64,000 bases of DNA from Hyphomicrobium sp. ghe19. Its GTDB lineage: Bacteria; Pseudomonadota; Alphaproteobacteria; Rhizobiales; Hyphomicrobiaceae. Positions 1 through 8,966 of the stretch are shown here, piece by piece; positions within the stretch are counted from its first letter, which is position 1; the number at the start of each line of letters is the position of its first letter. The translations under genes and the position numbers were made by a program. Below the pieces are notes generated by a model, which made no database searches, was not told the origin of the DNA, and saw nothing but the letters and a program-made list of their open reading frames with translations. The stretch spans positions 1,426,001 to 1,490,000 of the forward strand of contig NZ_LR743509.1 in assembly GCF_902712875.1 (NCBI RefSeq), in the 5' to 3' direction.

Positions 1-276
1 CTGCAGCGCTGTCTTGTGCGGAAAGACCGAGTAGTCCTGAAACACGACTCCGCGATCGGGAGCGGGGAAGGGTGAGATTGGCGCGCCGTCGATCGTGATT
101 TCTCCGGCGCTGGGGCGAAGCTGGCTGAGGAGCAGGCGAATAAACGTCGTCTTTCCGCTTCCCGACGGGCCGGTGACGACGCAGAACTCGCCGCTCGCGA
201 CGTCGAGGTTGACGTCTGACAGGACGGGATGATTGTCGATGACGACATTCAAATTGCGGACGGAAATCTGGCTCAT
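1..276 (-). CDS. ABC importer ATPase, SsuB/TauB type (partial, cut by window start)
   Basis: This is the N-terminal 92 codons of an ABC ATPase; the rest lies left of the window. Walker A (GPSGSGKT) lies near residues 38-45 and the Q-loop (VVFQDYSVFP) near residue 80. The ATG overlaps the stop of the upstream permease in an ATGA arrangement, so the two are translationally coupled. With the permease and binding protein it forms an importer of the nitrate/sulfonate/taurine/urea class and would energise uptake from the cytoplasmic face. The signature motif and Walker B are not visible because of truncation. The substrate cannot be read from the ATPase. Confidence 0.9.
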   Translation of the reverse strand, partial: MSQISVRNLNVVIDNHPVLSDVNLDVASGEFCVVTGPSGSGKTTFIRLLLSQLRPSAGEITIDGAPISPFPAPDRGVVFQDYSVFPHKTALQ

Positions 277-1094
277 CGTGTGTTTCCAGGTTGTGACCAG
301 GGGGAGAGCCGCTTCGCACCCCACCGTAACGCGAGGTCCAACGTAAATGCCAAAATGCCGATCCAGATGACGTAAGGGATGATGACGTCCATCGCCATAT
401 ATCGCCGGACGAGAAAAATGCGGTAGCCAAGGCCGCTTTGCGCGGCGATCGCTTCGCCGGACAACACGAAGAGCCATGCCGGCCCGAGGCTCAGACGAAT
501 GCTTTCGAGAAGGCGCGGAAAGATTTGCGGCAGCACAACGTGGAGCGTGATCAGCCATGTGGACCCGTAAAGGGTCTGTGCCTTGATCAGCATTTCCTCC
601 GGAATTTCTTGCGTTCGTGATGCGATGTCCCGGGCAATAAACGGCGTGATTCCGATCACGATCAGGATGATCTTCGAGACGTCGCCCAAGCCGAACGCGA
701 TGAACAATATGGGCAGAAGCGTAATCGGCGGGATGATCGATAGCACGGAGATGAATGGCGCAAGCGTGGCGCGCGCGATCGGAATGAGGCCAACAGCCAA
801 GCCGATGATGAGTCCGATTGCGGCAGCAATTCCAAGTCCGATGCCCAACCGTTCGAGGCTCGCCAGCGTGTCGGTGAGGAAGACCAAGTGGCCGGAGACT
901 GGATCGGTCACGAAGCCGACGCGCTCCAGTCCTGCGAACATGGATTGAAGCGACGGCAAGAGGTTGTCGCGGGCGTTGACCAGCAGCCGCTCCGCCGACG
1001 CTATTGCGTAGACGGTCGCGACGGCTAGGAACGGCGCCGTCCCGAGGGCAATGGTGAGCCCTTGAGACGGCTTCGTGTTCAGTAAGCGGGCCAT
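273..1094 (-). CDS. ABC importer permease, SsuC/TauC (BPD_transp_1) family
   Basis: About 273 residues with several hydrophobic segments and a typical EAA-type loop (residues around GSTWLITLHVVLPQIFP) that docks the ATPase. A longer reading from 1220 adds a polar, arginine-rich stretch that overlaps the upstream binding-protein gene, so I chose the ATG at 1092-1094, 10 bp after the stop of that gene. It forms the membrane channel of the three-part importer with the genes on either side. Periplasmic substrate is handed over by the binding protein encoded upstream. Substrate unknown; the family covers sulfonates, taurine, nitrate, cyanate, urea and thiamine precursors. Confidence 0.88.
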   Translation of the reverse strand: MARLLNTKPSQGLTIALGTAPFLAVATVYAIASAERLLVNARDNLLPSLQSMFAGLERVGFVTDPVSGHLVFLTDTLASLERLGIGLGIAAAIGLIIGLAVGLIPIARATLAPFISVLSIIPPITLLPILFIAFGLGDVSKIILIVIGITPFIARDIASRTQEIPEEMLIKAQTLYGSTWLITLHVVLPQIFPRLLESIRLSLGPAWLFVLSGEAIAAQSGLGYRIFLVRRYMAMDVIIPYVIWIGILAFTLDLALRWGAKRLSPWSQPGNTR

Positions 1095-1104
1095 GTGATG
1101 CTGC

Positions 1105-2169
1105 TTAGAGTTTGCCGGCTGCAGCGAGTTCCAAGACGGACCTGTCGAAGCGCAGCAGAACATTCTTGGAATCTCCGACGATTTCGCCGTTCGGCAGTTC
1201 GATGCCGATCGCGTTCGCATCTTTCACGTCCTTGCCGAGAAGACTGTAGCGATGGGCAAAATCGCGAACGCGGATGAGCGTATCCTTGGTTTCCGGCCTT
1301 TCCGCGAATGCGAGTGCGGCCTTCGCGTCCGAGAAGATGACGACGGATTTGAGCTGCTGCTCGTAGCCTGCAACGTCGGTCGCCGAAGCGGTCGCAAGCG
1401 CTTTGATGACGTCAGCGCGCTCCGGTGACGTGCCGTTGATGATGCCGACTGTTTCGTACCATGCGCCGAGGAGGGCTTTGGCGACTCCGGGATTTTCCTT
1501 GAGCTTGCTCGTGCGCAGGAGGATGGACTCGAAGATTTCGCCGTTGATCTTGGACGAGTCGAACACGATGTGGGCGTCGCCGGAGCTTTGAATCTGCTCG
1601 ACTTGCGGGTTCCATGCGACGATCGCGGAGACGTCAGGGCTCTTATAGGCTGCCACGAAATCTGCGTCCGACGTATTCACGCGCTTGACGTCGTCGTGCT
1701 TCAGATTGCCGGTTTCGAGCGCACGATCGAGCAAATAGTGGGATACCGAGAACTCGACGAGATTGACGGTCTGTCCCTTGATGTCGGCGAGCTTGTCCTT
1801 GCCCTTCAAAATGACGGCATCGGCGCCGTTCGAATAATCGATGGGGAAGATCGTCGTGTCGACGCCGTTGGCAACGGGAATGGAATAGACGTCAGCGATG
1901 CTTCCGAGGACGCCGTCGAGTCCGCCAGCTGAATATTGATTGAGCGACTCGACATAGTCATTGAGCTGCACGAGCTCGATGTTGACGTTGTACTTGTCTG
2001 CCCACTTCTTCAGGACGCCGCTCTGCTGCGCGTATCCCCAGGGCATCCAGGGTGTGAAGACGATCCAGCCGACCTTGAATGTCGGCTTTTCGGCTGCGTG
2101 AACGGATTGAGTGCCGGCTTGCAGGAGCGCTGCAAATGCCAGAATGGCGGCTAGTATGGTTCGTTTCAT
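1105..2169 (-). CDS. Periplasmic ABC substrate-binding protein (NMT1/SsuA-like; urea-carboxylase-associated type)
   Basis: 354 residues with a clear Sec signal peptide (MKRT start, hydrophobic core, cleavage near SVHA-AEK, residue 26). The mature part has the two-lobed NMT1/SsuA fold. Its N-terminus (TPWMPWGYAQQSGV) and the SVSHYLL and NTSDADFVAA segments resemble, from memory, the binding proteins found beside urea carboxylase/allophanate hydrolase genes. No such enzymes are in this window; instead the neighbour upstream is a flavin monooxygenase of the NtaA/SnaA/DszA group. The ligand could therefore be a urea-like compound or an organic N/S compound oxidised by that enzyme. It is expected to deliver ligand to the permease and ATPase encoded downstream. 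Confidence 0.85.
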   Translation of the reverse strand: MKRTILAAILAFAALLQAGTQSVHAAEKPTFKVGWIVFTPWMPWGYAQQSGVLKKWADKYNVNIELVQLNDYVESLNQYSAGGLDGVLGSIADVYSIPVANGVDTTIFPIDYSNGADAVILKGKDKLADIKGQTVNLVEFSVSHYLLDRALETGNLKHDDVKRVNTSDADFVAAYKSPDVSAIVAWNPQVEQIQSSGDAHIVFDSSKINGEIFESILLRTSKLKENPGVAKALLGAWYETVGIINGTSPERADVIKALATASATDVAGYEQQLKSVVIFSDAKAALAFAERPETKDTLIRVRDFAHRYSLLGKDVKDANAIGIELPNGEIVGDSKNVLLRFDRSVLELAAAGKL

Positions 2170-2214
2170 GACAGTTCCTCGTGAGGGGTTAGCGAGAAGG
2201 TTCGGGTTGATGGT

Positions 2215-3531
2215 TCAGAATGCTCGCAGGTTGTCGCGCAGCGTCTTGTGAGTGTAGCCGTCGCGGACGAGGCCCCTGCGTTGCAGGGCTGGTACGAGAC
2301 CGTCCGTCACTTCGGCGATATGCCGGCGATTGGTGGAGAGGCTCGGTGTTGTGATCAAAAAGCCGTCGCCGCCGACTTGCTCCATTGCTTCGCCCATTTG
2401 ATCGGCAACCTGATCGGGCGTTCCGACAAGTTCGATCGAGGCGCAGATGCCGCCGGAGGCCTCGACGACAAGCTGGCGTAGGTTTTTGCTGGTGCCCCAT
2501 TGCTGGAACATGTCGAGCGAACCCTGCTCGCCGTTCGTGACGAGACGCTCAGGCAAAGGCTTGTCGAGATCGAACTTCTTGAAGTCGATGTCGGTGATGG
2601 CGGAGATCAATGCGAGGTTCTGCTCGATGAAGCCCGGGGCTTCTGTGATGCGCTCGTGCCGGTCGCGGGCTTCGCGTTCTGTTTCTCCGAGCACGGGCGT
2701 TACGAGGAACATCACTTTGATGTCATCGGGGTTGCGTCCGTGCTTCTTGGCGCGCGCGCGGATGTCGTCGCGGTATTCTTTCATCCCCGCGACGCCGCCG
2801 CTGACTGCAATGATGGCGTCGGCGTATCGTGCCGCGAAGTCGCGGCCCGTTGGCGATCCGCCGGCTTGAAGTAGTGTCGGGCGGCCTTGCGGCGACCGCG
2901 CGGTGTTCAAGGGGCCGCGTGATTTGAAGTATTTGCCCTCGAAGTCGATCTTGTGGACCTTCTTGAAGTCGGCGTAGGTTCCCGATGCGCGGTCGCGAAT
3001 GATGGCGCCGTCTTCCCAGGAATCGAAAAGCTTGAAGACGAGGTCCATGTATTCGTGAGCTCGTTCGTAACGCTCCTCTCTGGGCGGCAAGCGATCCAGG
3101 CCGAAGTTCTGCGCGGCGGCGTTCTCGGCGCTCGTCACGATGTTCCAGCCGAAGCGTCCGCCGGCCAAGTGGTCGACGGTCGAGCACAGGCGTGCCAGGA
3201 GGAATGGCGGATAGCCGAGCGTGGACATGGTCGCGACGACACCGAGATTTTTGGTGGATGCCGCGAGCAAGGTCGCGAGTGGGACCGGATCATGCTTCGG
3301 CGCCATGCCGAGGGCGTGCTTCAGGTACACCTCAAAACTGCCGCCGTAGGCTTCGGGAATAGCGAGCTTGTCCTCAAGCATGATGAAGTCGAAGCCCGCG
3401 CGATCGAGAGATTGAGCCATCTCGATGTGAAACTTGCCGTCCCAGGAATTGCCGCCGTTCGAGAATGGTTCGTTCCACTCGTCGGCGGTGAAGTTCGTGA
3501 ACCAACCCAGGTGGAATTTCTTAGATGACAC
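2215..3531 (-). CDS. LLM-class flavin-dependent monooxygenase, NtaA/SnaA/DszA family
   Basis: 438 residues, the usual length of the family whose members (nitrilotriacetate monooxygenase A, DszA, SnaA) are FMNH2-dependent oxygenases. N-terminal HLGWFTNFTADEW is followed by the LLM barrel; RLPPREERYERAHEYMD and the RPTLLQAGGSPTGRDFAARYAD region are hallmark segments of the group. A flavin reductase partner is not encoded nearby, so reduced FMN must come from elsewhere. The gene lies between a TTC38-type TPR protein upstream and the ABC importer downstream, all on the minus strand, which suggests uptake and oxidation of one organic N- or S-compound. The exact substrate cannot be read from sequence. 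Confidence 0.88.
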   Translation of the reverse strand: MSSKKFHLGWFTNFTADEWNEPFSNGGNSWDGKFHIEMAQSLDRAGFDFIMLEDKLAIPEAYGGSFEVYLKHALGMAPKHDPVPLATLLAASTKNLGVVATMSTLGYPPFLLARLCSTVDHLAGGRFGWNIVTSAENAAAQNFGLDRLPPREERYERAHEYMDLVFKLFDSWEDGAIIRDRASGTYADFKKVHKIDFEGKYFKSRGPLNTARSPQGRPTLLQAGGSPTGRDFAARYADAIIAVSGGVAGMKEYRDDIRARAKKHGRNPDDIKVMFLVTPVLGETEREARDRHERITEAPGFIEQNLALISAITDIDFKKFDLDKPLPERLVTNGEQGSLDMFQQWGTSKNLRQLVVEASGGICASIELVGTPDQVADQMGEAMEQVGGDGFLITTPSLSTNRRHIAEVTDGLVPALQRRGLVRDGYTHKTLRDNLRAF

Positions 3532-3585
3532 GGAGCGTTCGTCCTTTTTGACTTTTGGAGAAAGGTGGGGAGTGTTGTTGTTGCG

Positions 3586-5052
3586 TCAGTGCTGGAAAGG
3601 GCAGGCGGTCGAGGCGGCGCCGCTTCGCGGTTCTCGCCAATTGAGTTTCCGCAAGACGTCATCCTTCAGTGATAGCGATCGGGCATCGCTTTCGCCGGCA
3701 CGCTCAAGAGCTTGCGACAGGCGAAGCGCTTCGGCCATTTTCGACCAGTTGTACGGATTGTTCGGATTGAGGTTGACGCGTTCCGACGCGAGCGCTGCGG
3801 CCAAGTTGGATCTGCCGCTTCTGATCGCCGCCTCAAGCAGCGTCCGATCGATTGCATCGCGCTGGGCTTCGGAGCCGCCGAATTCGATCGCGTTTTCGCG
3901 CACGTCGTAAAGGAGATCGAGGGCCGTTTCGTAGCGGTCTTCGCCGAAAGCCACGAGGGCTCTCGCGAGCGGGAGACCGACGCGAACCGTGTTGTGATAA
4001 TTGTTCGTGCCTTGATGGCCGTCGGCGACGTATTGCTCGAGTCGGCGTACCACTGCGCGCGCGTCGTCGATCCGGCCGCTGCCGACGTAGGCCATGATCG
4101 CATGCACATCGTTGAAGACGTAGAAGGGGGCCGACGTCAGCGCATCCCAGGCATCGGCGAGTTCGGCAAAGCGATCCGCGACAGGAACCCGCTGAAGATG
4201 AAGGCGCCACAACAATGACGATGCATCGAGCAGGACGAGGGCGATCTTCGGCGAGCCCTGGTTGAAGATGGCCTTGTCATAGATTTCGAATGCGGCCGCG
4301 TAGTTGCCGATATCGGTGTTGAACAGCGACTTGTGCCACCAATTGTGCGCGCTGAAGAGATTGCCTTCCTCCCAATCGCCGCTGCGCTCGTTCATGAAGC
4401 GAAGGCCGTCGGCGATTGCGCCGCGCATCTCGAAGCTGTGCGTTACGGCGTGTAGCGCCCAAACATCGTCGGGGCGAACGCTCAGCGCAATCAAGCCATG
4501 CTCTTCGGCCCGTTCGAACTGGCCGTTTTCTTCAAGACCGAAGGCGTAGCATCCCTGCACGATGCCATAGTGAGGATCCGATGGGGTCCATGCGATCAGC
4601 TGGCGTGCGATTCGATCGCGCAAACTTCGTTTATTGCCGGCGAAGAAATCCAGCTCGTGTCCGATGCGGAGCGCCAGAATATCGCGTGGTTCATCGAGGC
4701 CGAGCCGATCGAGAATGCGCGCGGATTTTCGTAGATCGCCGCCAATCCATGCCTCGATTGCCGCCGCGTGATGCCGCTCTCGGCTCGGCAGTTTTTCGAT
4801 ATCGACCTTCGTCTTGAGGTCTTCCAGCGTGTTCTTCGCGCGCTCGGCGAACTGGGGTTCCGTCATGAAGAGATCGAGATAGGCCCTTGCGAAATAGGGA
4901 AGGGCGAAGCCTGGATTTTCCTCGATCGTCTTGTCGAGCGTCGAAAGAACCGAGGATTTGAAGTAGACCAATTCGTGGAGAGCGCTGCGAAAAAGCGCTG
5001 CGCCCTTCTCGGTCGCACCGGTGAGCGCCAGTCCTTGTTGGTCGATTTCCAT
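3586..5052 (-). CDS. Tetratricopeptide-repeat protein 38 (TTC38) family protein
   Basis: 488 residues from the ATG at 5050-5052, which follows a purine-rich Shine-Dalgarno stretch; an upstream reading from 5223 adds 57 residues with no family resemblance. The protein is all-helical with TPR-like repeats and has the conserved TTC38 segments ALHAVTHSFEMRG and AHNWWHKSLF near residues 200-250. No signal peptide, so cytoplasmic. TTC38 proteins have no firmly assigned function. It starts the row TPR protein - flavin monooxygenase - ABC importer on the minus strand, with a gap of 54 bp to the monooxygenase, so co-transcription is likely. Confidence 0.82.
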   Translation of the reverse strand: MEIDQQGLALTGATEKGAALFRSALHELVYFKSSVLSTLDKTIEENPGFALPYFARAYLDLFMTEPQFAERAKNTLEDLKTKVDIEKLPSRERHHAAAIEAWIGGDLRKSARILDRLGLDEPRDILALRIGHELDFFAGNKRSLRDRIARQLIAWTPSDPHYGIVQGCYAFGLEENGQFERAEEHGLIALSVRPDDVWALHAVTHSFEMRGAIADGLRFMNERSGDWEEGNLFSAHNWWHKSLFNTDIGNYAAAFEIYDKAIFNQGSPKIALVLLDASSLLWRLHLQRVPVADRFAELADAWDALTSAPFYVFNDVHAIMAYVGSGRIDDARAVVRRLEQYVADGHQGTNNYHNTVRVGLPLARALVAFGEDRYETALDLLYDVRENAIEFGGSEAQRDAIDRTLLEAAIRSGRSNLAAALASERVNLNPNNPYNWSKMAEALRLSQALERAGESDARSLSLKDDVLRKLNWREPRSGAASTACPFQH

Positions 5053-5698
5053 AGTCGTTCTCTTTTCTTCAAGTTCCTTACGCGCGGGAATCCTTCGGTC
5101 GTCGCAGGCGACGTCCGGGAGAATGCGTCGTGAAACGCGTCTTGTGATTTGTGCGATCTGCCTTAGCGGAAAATGCGTTCCGCGATACAAAGTGCGCTGG
5201 TGCACCAGGAACTTGGGCAGCACCTTTGCGGCGGCCGATTTAGATCATCTGTCAACTTCCACACCGCTGCGTTCAAAAACAGAAGTTGATTTACCCACGA
5301 GAAACGAATGTGAGAACTGAATAGAATTTCTAAGCTTAGATCGATGTTTGCATCATTGTCTTCCGTGCACGCCGCGTTGCGCCGGAGGTCAGGCTGGCTC
5401 AAAGTTCATTCGCGCCTTGCAACCGCACGAATGCGTCTAAGCTCATATGAATTTCTGAAATACGTGGGCGGAGGTCGCCTACGGTGGCGTTCTTCGGCCC
5501 TGATTCTTTGCCCCTCTCGAACATTCCAATTCATTGAACGCGACGAGGCGGGGCGTGCGCTCTCCGTACCGATGATGGCGAGTTTGCGGCGCGGTTCCTA
5601 ACGGTGGTTGAACCGTCCGTTCAGCATCGGTTCCGGCACGATCGTGTTGAATGACCTCCAATCAAGCTGCATTGAGCGCGCTTGAGGGAGACAAAGTC
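5053..5698. other. Intergenic region between divergent genes
   Basis: About 645 bp separate the TTC38/monooxygenase operon (leftward) from the small secreted protein (rightward). Reading frames here are short and lack family resemblance. The only structure that stands out is a perfect 12-bp palindrome, TCTAAGCTTAGA, at 5329-5340. The region must hold the promoters of both flanking units; none could be assigned with confidence. Confidence 0.5.
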
Positions 5699-6004
5699 AT
5701 GAAACGCACTCTTGCACTTTTGCCGGTCGCGGTTGCCCTGATGACGTTCGGAGGCATGGCCGAGGCAAAGGCGGACTTCGCAGTGGGCAACAAGATCTAT
5801 CGTAACGGCTCATCCGTCCAACATGTCCATGATGGCGGGTATTACGAAGGCCGCCGTCCGTGGTGGCGTCACGACCGGCGGTGGGGCTACGGCAACGAAG
5901 GCTGGCGCCGACACTGGCGTGGCGATCACCGGTTCGAGAGGGATCGCGACCGTTACGGCTGGAACGACAGGCGCGACTGGCGCGGCGATAGCCGCTGGCG
6001 ATAA
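5699..6004 (+). CDS. Small secreted Arg/Trp/Gly-rich protein
   Basis: 101 residues. The ATG at 5699 follows a strong GAGGGAG ribosome site; a longer frame from 5651 adds only 16 residues upstream of the signal peptide. MKRT plus a hydrophobic core and AEAKA-type cleavage (about residue 21) indicate Sec export. The mature part is extremely rich in R, W, G, D and H (RRPWWRHDRRWGYG and similar) and has no cysteine. It resembles many uncharacterised small basic secreted proteins of Hyphomicrobiales. Single-gene unit with its own terminator; function unknown. Confidence 0.7.
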   Translation: MKRTLALLPVAVALMTFGGMAEAKADFAVGNKIYRNGSSVQHVHDGGYYEGRRPWWRHDRRWGYGNEGWRRHWRGDHRFERDRDRYGWNDRRDWRGDSRWR

Positions 6005-6035
6005 AGGTTTTGCGGGAGGCCAATTGGCCTGATGG

Positions 6036-6072
6036 AGCGGCAGGGACGCGCAAGCGCTTCTGCCGCTTTTTT
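6036..6072 (+). terminator. Rho-independent terminator
   Basis: Arms AGCGGCAG (6036-6043) and CTGCCGCT (6060-6067) form an 8-bp stem followed directly by a T run. It ends the small secreted protein transcript 32 bp after its stop. Confidence 0.8.
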
Positions 6073-6106
6073 ATTGGTATCGATTCCCTCTTGCGCCGGC
6101 GACCGA

Positions 6107-6499
6107 TCAGGGGAGGAACGGGCAATAAAGCGATCGAAAGCTCACCTCGTCGCCTTCAACGGAAAACCCCCGCCACATGGGGTATTCGCTGGTCGGGTTG
6201 CGCTCTTTTACGCAACCTTGGACGACATGCGACGTCCATGAGCGAACTCGCTCCTCGGCCACGCGGACTTGAGCAAAGACAGCTCCAGATGGATAGGAGA
6301 GCTGGTTCAGAACTTGGCGCTTCGCCGTCGTGACCATCCTGTCTTCGTGCGACGGCAGGAACAGGCTGACGAGACCCGCGACGACGATGCCCATGCCCAG
6401 AAGAGCTGCGGCGTTCGCCGGAGAAGACGTGGATTTGCGGAACAGTAAATTCGCGGAGGGGAGAGGCACTTGGGATTTTCCGAAAGTGTAATGACGCAA
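6107..6499 (-). CDS. Hypothetical membrane-anchored protein
   Basis: 130 residues if translated from the TTG at 6497-6499; no ATG occurs before residue 36, where the transmembrane segment starts. A single hydrophobic helix (residues about 31-50, ALLGMGIVVAGLVSLFLP) is followed by a soluble domain. The end of that domain (VVQGCVKERNP, residues near 93) resembles small bacterial proteins in which a conserved cysteine follows VV.G near a YxGF-like segment. Codon use is like that of neighbours. The start codon is uncertain and no function can be assigned. Confidence 0.5.
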   Translation of the reverse strand: MRHYTFGKSQVPLPSANLLFRKSTSSPANAAALLGMGIVVAGLVSLFLPSHEDRMVTTAKRQVLNQLSYPSGAVFAQVRVAEERVRSWTSHVVQGCVKERNPTSEYPMWRGFSVEGDEVSFRSLYCPFLP

Positions 6500-6691
6500 C
6501 GTACTTCACAACATCAGCCGAACCCTTAAGCGGGTGTGAAATATTAGATTGGGTTTGCGATGGCCGGAGCATTGGCCCGGAGAAAGCTATGCAATGGCTA
6601 ACGTGCCTCGCCTACTTGCTCGTTCGGAGCTTTAAAGCTGCCCGAAATCTAGAATAAAATTTGAATCATCCGGCGGCGCCGCGCTCGATGC

Positions 6692-7213
6692 TCAAGCGAT
6701 GCGATCGAGCCGCTCGATGCTGTCGCCGATCCGAATCTTGCCGCCCTCGACGATCCTTGCAGTCAGTCCGCCGCGACCACGAACGGCATTGTAACCACCC
6801 GGCCCGAGGTTCGCTTCCATTTGACTGCAGGGTGCGCACTCGCCGGTTGTTTCCAGCGTCGTCGATCCGATGCGGAAGCTACAACCTTTGAGGGCGATCA
6901 GGTTGATGCTGCGGGTAACAAGGTTTCGGCGCAGCAGTTCTGGAACCACAGCCTCCTTACCGAGGAACGACGCGATCGCTGCGATATCTTCCGCGGCGAT
7001 AAGCGTGACCTGACGCGGTCCGTTACGTTCGGTGCGGTAGCGGTCGCCCTCGATGCCCCGTTGCGAAATCAAGTTCGCCGTAGTTGGCGTGATCATGGGC
7101 GCGTTACGTGATGGGCGAAGTCCTATCCAGACGAGTTCTCCCGGGCCGACCGGTCCGGCCAGCAACTTTGCCAACACGGACTGAGGTGGCGGCGGAGAGG
7201 TCGGTTCGGTCAT
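6692..7213 (-). CDS. MOSC domain-containing protein
   Basis: 173 residues from the ATG at 7211-7213; the frame continues upstream to 7300 but the extra part looks unlike the family. The MOSC beta-fold is indicated by GIEGDRYR near 53-60, RQVTLIAAEDIAAI near 67-80, RRNLVTRSINLIAL near 95-108 and the conserved cysteine region GECAPCSQME with C126 and C129. MOSC proteins carry molybdenum cofactor or sulfur on the conserved cysteine and often act in Moco-dependent reduction of N-hydroxylated compounds or in sulfur transfer. Stand-alone gene; no partner is adjacent, though moaC and moeA occur later in the window. Confidence 0.85.
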   Translation of the reverse strand: MTEPTSPPPPQSVLAKLLAGPVGPGELVWIGLRPSRNAPMITPTTANLISQRGIEGDRYRTERNGPRQVTLIAAEDIAAIASFLGKEAVVPELLRRNLVTRSINLIALKGCSFRIGSTTLETTGECAPCSQMEANLGPGGYNAVRGRGGLTARIVEGGKIRIGDSIERLDRIA

Positions 7214-7379
7214 TGGGTGGCCGCAGTTCTCGAACGAAGGACCAAGGAGGCTCTGTGCGTGAGATTGGTCGATAGTTATTCGTAGGCCGGGCAGATGCAA
7301 GTCGAAACGTGGTGCGCGGTGGCTTCCTCAGCGCTCAATTGGTGCGCCCGAATCCGGAAGGCTGCGGTCGAGGGGCGTC

Positions 7380-8357
7380 TCACGCTGAAGCGCTCTGAGC
7401 GTCAGCCAAAGCACAATAGCGCGTTAGCCGGCGGCGATATTTGTCCAACCTTGCGAGCAGCGGCTTTTTACCGGACGGTCGATCAGCTATTTTCGGACCT
7501 GCGGTTCTCCAAAAGGAGATCGATGGAAAGCGCTCAAGGCTGAACGCATATATTTCTCTGTTCTTGCTGTAGGAATTATCGACGAGTTCGCACTCCTTGC
7601 GGAGCAGAGCGCAAGCGATCGCCACATGCAGCCGGTCTGTCGTGACCTGCCTTGCGGCTGAGATCGTTTTCAAAAAGCACCAGGCGCGAAGCTTTGACGT
7701 CTCGACGTCGGCGACACCGGTGAACACTTTCGATACATCGAGGTCGCTGTCCATTCTCGACGCCGCGGATTCTTTGTCGGTGCGCATAAATCGAACAAGC
7801 GGCAATCGGGACAGTTGATCGAGGCTGACGCCGGCGCGTCGCAGGCTGGCATCCAGAAGCGGCGATCCCAAAGCGTTGAATTCTGGATCGCTCAAAAAGT
7901 CTTCAACGTCGCAGTGAAACGCCATGTCATGCGTCAGCCGGCAATCAATCTTCGGATTGGTGTGGCTGACATGGTCGAACGATCTCTTGTCGCGGCACCA
8001 GATCGTCGTGCGGCCGTCGAGGCTCTTGAGCAATTTTTCATTGGCTCTGACGGTATGCGGGAGAAGGACGATGCGGGCGGCTTGGTCGCGGCACGCTTTG
8101 ATCGAGCGACGCATGCCTCCGTAGATGCCGACGAGGTTTCCGCCGCCGCCCAGGAATACCGTTTGATTTTTGAAATCCGCGCCATCATCGACGACTTGCA
8201 CGTCAATCGATGCTTTGGACATTGCGGCGATAGTCGATGCCAGGATCAGGCAGTCGCCGCCGTTACCCTCGTTCGGAATCAGAAGCACTTTCCTGCCGCT
8301 GAACTCCGCCAAAAAACGCTCCATGTCGTCTCGAAGCGAGACCATTACGTCTGTCAT
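7380..8357 (-). CDS. Polysaccharide pyruvyl transferase family protein
   Basis: 325 residues from the ATG at 8355-8357. The frame stays open to 8570, but the added 71 residues are low-complexity and unlike the family. Family features are the N-terminal NEGNGGDCLI motif, FLGGGGNLVGIYGG near residue 70, and TTDRLHVAIACALL in the C-terminal half, where this GT-B-like family binds its donor. Members transfer pyruvate from PEP to sugars of exopolysaccharide or cell-wall polymers. There are no glycan genes beside it, so the acceptor is unknown. Confidence 0.78.
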   Translation of the reverse strand: MTDVMVSLRDDMERFLAEFSGRKVLLIPNEGNGGDCLILASTIAAMSKASIDVQVVDDGADFKNQTVFLGGGGNLVGIYGGMRRSIKACRDQAARIVLLPHTVRANEKLLKSLDGRTTIWCRDKRSFDHVSHTNPKIDCRLTHDMAFHCDVEDFLSDPEFNALGSPLLDASLRRAGVSLDQLSRLPLVRFMRTDKESAASRMDSDLDVSKVFTGVADVETSKLRAWCFLKTISAARQVTTDRLHVAIACALLRKECELVDNSYSKNREIYAFSLERFPSISFWRTAGPKIADRPSGKKPLLARLDKYRRRLTRYCALADAQSASA

Positions 8358-8966
8358 AGATCTCACATGCGGACGGCCGAGACCTTTCGTGTCTCGATCA
8401 TCAAGACTGTTTGCGACGCGCGAAAAATTTCCGGCGGCAGCGCTGGAATGGAGATGAGCTTTTATCCGCTTCCTCTCAATCATTGCGAGGGGTGCGCATG
8501 GGGAAGGTGTGGAAAATTGCGATGAACGCCGAAGCTCAAGTCCTTTCGTCCTTGAAGGTGGGGCTAGCACTTCCGTCGCTGGAAACTGCGGTCAGCAATT
8601 GAGATCGCCACACCGCTCGCGATGATCTCGGGTCACATCAGGAAAACGGGTATCGCGGCGCATTTGATCTGCCGGCTTATCCGCAGGGGGAGGCGGGAAC
8701 TCGAGGTGCAGCTGCCACGATAGTTCCCGGCTCGGCAGGGACTTTTTCCCGATTGTGGATATTTCGTTGCAACAATACCACGGGGGCTCAGGAAGAGGCA
8801 TTCCCGGGAAAAACTCCGGCCGATCCATGGATTGACCCAACCTGATAAAAACCTTTTCCCTGGTCCGGGCATAATGGTCAGAGTCGACCATGGGGGAGTC
8901 GCGCGGCGGCTAAATGCTTTGGCAGGCAGTTCGACGCAGCGCCAAGAAAATGGGAAGTTTGGGGAA
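8358..8966. other. Intergenic region upstream of the TonB receptor
   Basis: About 600 bp between divergent genes, with no convincing coding frame. An imperfect inverted repeat lies at 8695-8728 (outer arms GGGAACT and AGTTCCC, inner GTG/CAC around CAGCTG), some 240 bp before the receptor start. No cobalamin or other known riboswitch consensus was recognised. Confidence 0.45.

Noticed and set aside
8571..8891. Cobalamin riboswitch before the TonB receptor
   Set aside because: No conserved B12-box or matching core segments could be recognised.
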